From Hygrocybe punicea (taxonomy: Eukaryota; Basidiomycota; Agaricomycetes; Agaricales; Hygrophoraceae): 64,000 bases of DNA. The position numbers and the translations under genes are program-made. Shown here in pieces: positions 57,453-64,000 of the stretch; the stretch's first letter is position 1; each line of letters begins with the position of its first letter. The stretch covers positions 248,001 through 312,000 of the forward strand of contig OY744465.1 of the NCBI GenBank assembly GCA_963556145.1. The letters run 5' to 3'. The notes beneath the pieces are model-generated. The model searched no databases. It saw only the letters and a list, made by a program, of their open reading frames with translations, and was not told the DNA's origin.

Positions 57453-57682
57453 AATAGCACATTTTATACTTGTTTTGTGAGGAAAATTTGGCTTACTGAG
57501 TCAAACGATTGCTAGTTGTATTGTTTTCATGTATAAGAAATGTATTGTCCCAGTAAAATGTTACTGTATTCTGAATTGCGAAGAGCAATTGATACAATAA
57601 TGACATGGCAACACCCCATAGCCGGACAGCTTCGACTAGTATCTTTTCCAGAAAACGTTAGCGTCAGCGGTCCTGTGGCAAA

Positions 57683-58874
57683 CTATTTGATCCCATCCAC
57701 CTCCAGGACCAGGTCATCCAATGTTGGCAAGGGAGCAAACCGCAGCAAGTGTGGCAATTGTCCAGGGCCATCAGGCATCATCGTGACTTTTTGTAACACC
57801 CTGCGAAGCAGAGTAAAATTTCCCCAGTGATTACGGAAGCTTACTGGGTGGTAACGCGTTCATGCCCGTCGTCAGTTGGTAGGGGGTGATCAATGTAGAT
57901 ATCGCTTAACATATTGAAATTAAAGTTGCTCATCCGAATTATATCCAACAAACGAGCATCCAGGATGACGTCTGTGAAGAACTTTGGCCAGGTCACTCGG
58001 ACTGGTATGGAGTGACCTGCACATCGAGTGAATCGTGTTGTCAGAGAACTGAATGCAGACAGAAAAACTACATACCTTCGCTGTGTCGGGTCAGTAAAGA
58101 CTTCTTGCACATTGTTTGCAACTCGATGGTTGCATAGCGGGGACGATAAAATCATTGTCATCGACAGAGAGGGGGGTTGGCTGATGAGAAATCAGAGAAT
58201 GTTACTGTGTAAAGTAGGGAGGTGATCGGTGATGCTGTATATCTCCTTGTGAGGGGATACGAAACTTAAGGGGTACAAACAAAACAAGCTCGTTCAATGG
58301 ATTGTTTCTCGTTGGCATCAAAGAAGGTGGGGGGTGGGGGTGAGGTAAGATTATTAGTTCGTTACCTGAACAAATGGCAAACTTGAGCGGTTGATATTTT
58401 TTAGGGTGAAATTCGGGAACGCGTTCAAGATGGTTGATCTGAGTATACAGTGGAAATCGATCCAGTTCCGCCCGCAGGGGAAAGAAAGTACGTACAGATT
58501 GATTCCACTGTCGGTTGATGAATTGATTTCGAGCTACCAAGAATCCACCACGGCCTGGACCCACCTCAGCCGCCGGTGACGGGTGGTCCGTCAACATAGT
58601 GCAGTGTAGTGATGTCCTCTAGCTCTTGATGTAACGGCACGGTGTTTGTGGCGACGGTGGCTTTGGACGTATCCATGTTTAACTGTAGACTGTCTTTCCA
58701 ATCTGTGTGACTGTCCCTGCGGTGTCCACTGACATTCGATATATACCACAGATTGACATACGCAGCCCAAAAGAGTTCTCGTAAACGTATTTCAGAGAGA
58801 TTGGTTTGGCAGAAAGATGTTCGTAGTCCTCGTTGTGATTCTGAAAGAGGTTGTGACAGGCTTCGAACCATCAT
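57683..58874 (-). CDS. Unknown multi-exon gene
   Basis: Last two exons are reasonably clear: 57845-58161 (ATG-containing, NNVQEVFTDPTQRR, TWPKFFTDVILDARLLDIIR, PLPTDDGHERVTT) and 57683-57800 (QVLQKVTMMPDGPGQLPHLL, LPTLDDLVLEVDGIK), joined by a 44-base intron. Upstream minus-strand pieces (RELFWAAYVNLWYISNVSGH near 58760, ARNQFINRQWNQSVRTFFPL near 58530) may be earlier exons. No family recognised. Confidence 0.35.
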
Positions 58875-58937
58875 GAATCATTTCCAGTACACGGATAGTT
58901 CCGAACCACCCAGTATAAAGTTTGTGACTTTCACTGG

Positions 58938-59085
58938 TGTAGTGGTTGTGCCTGACAGATCACGTGACCAGTCCCTTAGTCAGTAGCCCTTCCGGATGTA
59001 GTAGTCAGTTCATCTTCCTATCCCATCCAGACCTTTCCCATTGAGTCCTGCATGAGCCCCGGAGAGGTCCCTTGGGACCTCTCCA
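58938..59085 (+). repeat. LTR-2 left LTR (148 bp)
   Basis: Contains TCACGTGA and ends in the palindrome GGAGAGGTCCC / GGGACCTCTCC (59061-59084). Confidence 0.9.
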
Positions 59086-59818
59086 ACATGGTGATGAGAG
59101 TGTTCTTTGACCCACGCCTCTCTTTTTTTCTCTCGGGTTCCCACTCCTTATGACTTTCTCGCGAGACGACTCTTTGTGGCCTCACCAGCCCGGTTGCCCA
59201 ATTGTCGTTCACTCCTGGCCATTCAGACATGCGTGTCACCCCCCGACGCTCTCGTTCAGTCCAACAGGCCCCGCGTTGCCCCCGTTGACCCAAAAACCCA
59301 GCCGCGACCCCCTGTGAACATACAAGCCCAAGGCCATGTCACCATTCTTCGACCCCCTGTTTTTCGTGCACCCCAGACCCACGCGTGTTGATCCAAAACC
59401 CCGCATCCACGCTCGACGACCCAACACCCCGGTTCTGCCCAAACGAACCCCTCGTCGCCGTCCATTCCAGATACCCGCGCCCTGCCACGTCATCACCTTC
59501 GACCCCATTTTTTCAAGTACCCGGCCCCAACCCACACTCGCTTGACCCCCCACACCCACGGTCCACCTGTCAGAACCCCCCATCGCGCTTCGTTACCCCA
59601 AATGAAGCCGTTCCGCCCTTTTTGGTGACCCAGCGGACCCACCACGTCGCCCTTGCACGACCCCATTTTTCCAACATGCGTGACCCCCGACCCACTCCCC
59701 AAGCTTGCAACACCTCCACCCGACACTCCTGAGCACCCCACACCCTTCCAATGCCCTGAACGTACTGCCCCCACCCTTTTTTGTCAGACCCCCACGTTTT
59801 GCCACTTGACTGCGCCGC

Positions 59819-59976
59819 TGGAGTGGTACCGAGGTACCACTCCGGGGGCTCACGCAGGACTCGAGGGAAAGGTCGACTGGATAGGAAGGATGGACTGACT
59901 ACTACATCTGGAAGGCTACTAACTAGGTCAAACCATGGGAACCTGATCACGTGACTGACCAGGCACAACTACTACA
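59819..59976 (-). repeat. LTR-3 LTR, left copy (158 bp)
   Basis: Contains TCACGTGA on the minus strand and the palindrome GGAGTGGTACC / GGTACCACTCC (59820-59843). Confidence 0.9.
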
Positions 59977-62071
59977 AGTGCCCCTCCTCCTCATGGTGAC
60001 GTCCTCGTCACCATACCGCTACTAAAAGAAAACAAAAAGCAAAACAAAACTGACCAAGAAAAAAACTCTCCAGTCACGACTCCCAGTCCCTCACGATGCC
60101 CCGGGCCTTACACGTGAGGCGGGACCATATCGTCCATCGAAGATCGGTGGTGGCAGATGACCAAACTAGACTCTCTCTCAGCTCTCCAAAACTCCTCAGT
60201 CACGACTCCCAGTCCTCCATCTCATGGAGCGGGACCATATCGTCCATCGAAAACGGTGGTGGTAGATGACCAAACTGATCCATAATCATAACGCAGGTTC
60301 TCGGTTCTCGTATCGCAGGTTCTAGGTTCTCGTATCGCAAGTTCTCAGTTCTCGTATCGTGGGTTCTTGGTTCTCGTATCGCAGGTTCTCGTATTGCAGG
60401 TTCTGGGTTCGCAGTTCTCGGTCGGTGCTTGTTTGGTTCTGGTGACTTGTTGGGTAACTCGGTTGGGTAGCGTCTGGTATCCAGGTGACAGATCAAGGGC
60501 ATAGAAAAAATAATGGAACTGAATTGTGGGGGAAACAGAGACGGAGACAGAGGAAACGAGGGAAAGGAAACTGAGGGAAAGGAAATAGAGAGCAAGGGAA
60601 CCGGGGACAGGAAACAGAGAAAGAAATAGAGGGGAAAGCTATGTACTTGGGCGCTAGAGCTGGCACCGGCGTCGAGGGATCTCTTCGCGTGGGCTCTGGG
60701 AAACGGTCGCGAGGGGTCACGAGGGCCAGGGAGCGAGGCTGGGGGTCCTAACGAACGTACGCGAGTGGGGTGGGGTTGCCGGAGTAGGTGGTCGCGGCGG
60801 CGATTCGTTTGGGTCCGTGGGGGGTGCACGTCGCTGTTGGGGTCAATAGCGGGGTGGTACGCGACCAAACGAGGGCGTGTGGGGGCTGGGGTGACTCGTT
60901 TGGGTTCCTACGGGTCCAGGGCAGTCGCCACGGTCGAGAACGAGGCCGCGGGGAGCTGAACGAGGGCAGCCGGTGCCGGGTATGGTGCACGAAGCCGGTC
61001 TGTGGGTGGTGAAACGCTGTGGGGCCCGAAAAGCGGTGGGAACGTGGGGTGGTGATGGGCGCAGGTGTTCTGGGGTTGCAAACGGGTGGGCCGTGAGTTT
61101 GGCGAGTTGGCCCGGGGCCGGTAGTGCTGGCAGAACGGGGCGGCGCAATGGTGACGTGGCGAGGTCGTTGGGTCACCAAGGGCGGGGCGGTCTCGTTTGG
61201 GGTAACGGAGCGCAACGGGGGGCTCTGGCATGTGGAACGTGGGTGCCGGGGGTTAGATGAGCGTGGGTTGGGGTGGAGATCCACGGGAAGCGGGGTCGCG
61301 GAATGCTGACGTGGCACGGTGCGTGTTGGGCGTTGGGTGGGCATGAAACGCCAGGGACGGCTCGTTCGGGGTGACGACGGTGAACGGGGGGCCTCTAGGG
61401 CGTCAGACGAGGGTCCAGGGCTCAAATGAATGCCCCTGGGGCTGGGGTACGCAAAAGAGCGGGGGTCCAACGGGGAAGACGTGGCGGATCCGTGGTCTGA
61501 CCAAAAAGGGCGGGGCAGCTTCGTTTGGGGCAACGAAGCGCAGCGGGTGGTTCTGGCCGGTGGAACGCGGGCACGGGAGGTCGAGTGAGTGTGGGTTGGG
61601 CTGGTGTACACGAAGAAACGGGGGTCCAACGGGGAAAACATGGTGGATCCGTGGCGCGACTGAAAAGGTCCGCGACCGTGGATTCGGGGTGGCGTAGGCG
61701 AGCGCGGAGCTCCGGTACGTCGAACGAGGGTCCGTAGGGTCGGATGAGCCTGCCTGGGGCTAGAAATGACGAAAGAAAACAAAAGAAATGATGAAAAACG
61801 GGGGGGTTGAAAATGTGACGTGGCCTGCCGCTTGGGTGTTCAAAGGGGTCGCGGCCGGGTTTTTGGGTCAACGGGGGGCGACGCGGGGCCCTATTGGGCT
61901 GAACACGAATGCCGGGGGGTAACTGGAGTGTTGTACGGCCGTGAATGAAGGGAAAATCCGCAGTTGCGCAGCGGTGGGTGGTGAGGCCGAAAAAAGTCGT
62001 TTCGCGAGAAAAAAGAGGAAGACGCAGAGAAGAAGAGATCCGTGGGTCGAAGGTAACTCTCATCACCACAT

Positions 62072-62229
62072 TGGAGTGGTACCGAGGTACCACTCCGGGG
62101 GCTCACGCAGGACTCGAGGGAAAGGTCGACTGGATAGGAAGGATGGACTGACTACTACATCTGGAAGGCTACTAACTAGGTCAAACCGTGGAAACCTGAT
62201 CACGTGACTGACCAGGCACAACTACTACA
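62072..62229 (-). repeat. LTR-3 LTR, right copy (158 bp)
   Basis: Same length as the left copy with two substitutions; this is the 5' LTR in the sense of the element. Confidence 0.9.
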
Positions 62230-63279
62230 CCGCGACCCCGCATTTTCGTGAGCCAACGCCCCATACCTACGCCAGACTCCCCCCAGCAATGCTCGACCCA
62301 CGGGAACCCCACGCCCACCTCCCATTGCTCCAAACGAGCCCCCGCAACCATTTTTAGCCACCCCAGTGACACGCCACGTCGCCATCGCGTACCCCCATTT
62401 TGCCAGCATACCCGGCCCCACACCTGCTCGTAAAGGCTCGCCGCGCCCCCATCTAACACCCAGCCCCCTTTGGCATCCCGCAAGACCCAACCCCTGCCAT
62501 TTTGGACCCCGAACACCATCCCACGTGGCCACCTCGCGAATCCCCACGCCAGCGTTACCACCCCCCCCACATACGCCCGTTAGGACCCCCGACCTTGTTC
62601 CCTGGCCCTCGCGACGCCTCGCGACCGTTTCCCAGAGCCCACGCGAAGAGATCCCTCGACGCCGGCGCCAGCTCTAGCGCCCAAGTACATAGCTTTCCCC
62701 TCTATTTCCTTCTCTGTTTCCTGTCCCCAATTCCTTTTCCTTCCTCTCTATTTCCTTTCCCTCAGTTTCCTTTCCCTCGTTTCCTCTGTCTCTGTCTCTG
62801 TTTCCCCCACAATTCAGTTTCATTATTTTTACTACGCCCTTGATCTGTCACCTGGATACCAGTCACTACCCAACCGCCCCACCCACCGAGCCAGAACTAA
62901 ACGAGCCCCCCGAACACCTTTTGCACCTTCGAGAACCCCAGATACAAGAACCTGCGACACAAGAACTATGAACCGAGAACTGCGAACCGAGAACCTGTGA
63001 TATGAGAACCGCGAGACATCAGTTTGGTCATCTACCACCACCGTTTTCGATGGACGATATGGTCCCGCTCCACGAGATGGAGGACTGGGAGTCGTGACTG
63101 AGGAGTTTTGGAGAGCTGAGAGAGAGTGTCTAGTTTGGTCATCTGCCACCACCGATCTTCGATGGACGATAGGGTCCCACTCCACATGATGGAGGACTGG
63201 GAGTCGTGACTGGAGAGTGATGTTGAGAGATTTTGGAGAGATTTTTTGGTCAGTTCAGTCTTGTTTTTTGGTTTTCTGC

Positions 63280-63299
63280 TAGCGACGAGGGCGTCGCTA
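63280..63299 (+). other. Hairpin beside the polypurine tract of LTR-2
   Basis: TAGCGAC / GTCGCTA around GAGGGC; compare TAGTGAC / GTCACTA in LTR-1 at 34238 and GGTGAC / GTCACC in LTR-3 at 59995-60012. Confidence 0.7.
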
Positions 63300-63316
63300 C
63301 AGAGAAGGGGGGCACT

Positions 63317-63464
63317 TGTAGTGGTTGTGCCTGACAGATCACGTGACCAGTCCCTTAGTCAGTAGCCCTTCCGGATGTAGTAGTCAGTTCATCTTCCTAT
63401 CCCATCCAGACCTTTCCCATCGAGTCCTGCGTGAGCCCCGGAGAGGTCCCTCGGGACCTCTCCA
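63317..63464 (+). repeat. LTR-2 right LTR (148 bp)
   Basis: Equal in length to the left LTR; palindrome copy at 63440-63463. Confidence 0.9.
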
Positions 63465-63491
63465 ACGGGAGTGGATTTTTCGCCATCATTA

Positions 63492-63700
63492 TTACAGCAG
63501 TTTGCATAAAGCATGACAGTAACTGGGCTTTTTTGAATCAATTGAGAAATGTGGACTTGGTAGAATTTTCAATTGATTGCAGAGACAGTGATCAAGTTCA
63601 GGATCATTTTGAAAAAAAAATGGTGTTGCCACCTGAATTTATAATCCTATTATGGTATTTATTCAAGCAAACAAACAAACAATGACTCATTGGTCTTAAG
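63492..63700 (+). mobile_element. Partial foldback element (TTACAG family)
   Basis: TTACAGCAGTTTGCATAAAG and TTTTGAATCAATTGAGAAAT then TGGACTTGG.AGAATTTT follow the arm of foldback element 1 at 39198 with substitutions. The right end is not visible before the window edge. Confidence 0.65.
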
Positions 63701-64000
63701 GACAGGTTATCCCACCCAAATTCAAAGGCAATGACTGAAAAATGGCCTGGTCCAAAGGTGAGCACCTTCTTATGCCCCAAAACACATTTATTGACTGAGT
63801 AATTGTGAAATTTAGTGATCCTGAAGAGTAGGTATCCTAAAATGTCAATTTAGGAGGTATCATTGACATTTGTCCTTAGAGCAACCACCAATGAAATTGC
63901 TTTGGGAACTGCCTTCTTACCTGGTAGGAGTTCATTCTTTACTAAAAATACTAGCCTGAACTGTCAAACAGCAATGTTGTTTACATTACGTTTATGACAC
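63700..64000. other. Window end, no gene seen
   Basis: AT-rich, no supported frame. Confidence 0.4.

Larger units (their letters stand above)
59819..62229 (-). mobile_element. LTR-3: non-autonomous short-LTR retroelement nested in LTR-2
   Basis: Inverted relative to LTR-2. Two 158-bp LTRs with two differences. Direct flank CCGC on both sides (59815-59818, 62230-62233). The primer site complement ends at 62068, three bases from the LTR. The polypurine tract (minus strand GAGGAGGAGGGGCACT) abuts the left LTR. The interior contains about 150-bp quasi-repeats (frames such as PLDPRSFAYPSP), a GGTTCTCGTATCGCA minisatellite (about 60295-60425) and the TTTCC-rich tract (about 60520-60650). It shares these modules with LTR-2 but is clearly diverged. 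No gag or pol. Confidence 0.9.
58938..63464 (+). mobile_element. LTR-2: non-autonomous short-LTR retroelement, host of LTR-3
   Basis: Two 148-bp LTRs (TGTAGTGG..CCTCTCCA) with three differences. Primer site TGGTGATGAGAG at 59089. Polypurine tract GAGAAGGGGGGCACT before 63317. Flanks ACTGG and ACGGG, an imperfect 5-bp duplication. Without LTR-3 it would be about 2.1 kb. The interior is C-rich with quasi-repeats carrying CACGT, a TTTCC-rich pyrimidine tract (about 62695-62830), a GAACC-type repeat and a duplicated block around 63040-63210. No gag or pol frame; the long Pro/Arg-rich frames are compositional. Confidence 0.88.

Noticed and set aside
1..64000. CRISPR array, bacterial operon, rRNA or tRNA genes
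   Set aside because: No regularly spaced repeat-spacer structure and no RNA gene signature; intron structure and gene families are fungal.

Overview
The window reads as nuclear DNA of a mushroom-forming basidiomycete (Agaricomycetes). Genes are split by many introns of about 45-60 bases with GT..AG ends. The recognisable families are typical of that class: DUF6533-type membrane proteins, F-box proteins starting MHR..L, an expanded Spt5-like family, Tnp2 (CACTA) transposase, and a Crypton with Ndc10-like and GCR1_C domains. No rRNA, tRNA, operon or CRISPR array was seen. Roughly half of the window is mobile or repeated DNA. Note that several open frames begin at non-ATG codons, so internal exons were delimited by splice sites.

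Layout. 0-6 kb: a decayed fatty-acid-synthase beta fragment, minisatellites and two or three non-autonomous hAT elements (hAT-F, -A, -C). 6.6-9.7 kb: a dead Crypton. 11-15.6 kb: decayed membrane-protein genes, one split by hAT-B, then a long-armed foldback element. 17-18.6 kb: broken fragments of repeat-associated host-type genes. 18.9-22.3 kb: an Spt5-like gene whose KOW exon is split by hAT-D. 22.5-24.2 kb: a well-preserved nine-exon WD40 gene. 26.5-29.4 kb: Tnp2 transposase. 29.6-31.3 kb: F-box gene. 31.4-34.4 kb: a solo-LTR-like insertion and a complete short LTR retroelement. 35.3-36.4 kb: hAT-E. 36.6-38.7 kb: a conserved unknown gene. 39.2-42.4 kb: three foldback elements and a small hAT element carrying a nested palindrome. 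43.8-45.4 kb: second F-box gene. 48.9-53.4 kb: two opposed DUF6533-type genes. 54.2 kb: a 46-residue, 19-cysteine micro-gene not expected from ordinary gene finding. 55.4-57.5 kb: a ten-exon hexokinase-like gene lacking the ATP phosphate loop. 58.9-63.5 kb: two nested LTR retroelements.

The genes do not form one pathway. The strongest new signals are structural. (1) Several hAT elements with unrelated termini share an internal hairpin with conserved loop GTGGTGCGCCCA, changing but self-complementary stems, and a 5' splice site 3-4 bases downstream in the best copies. (2) Three short-LTR retroelements share a primer site, a covarying hairpin beside the polypurine tract and, in two of them, a covarying LTR-end palindrome. 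(3) The cysteine-rich micro-gene. (4) The in-frame hexokinase pseudoenzyme.
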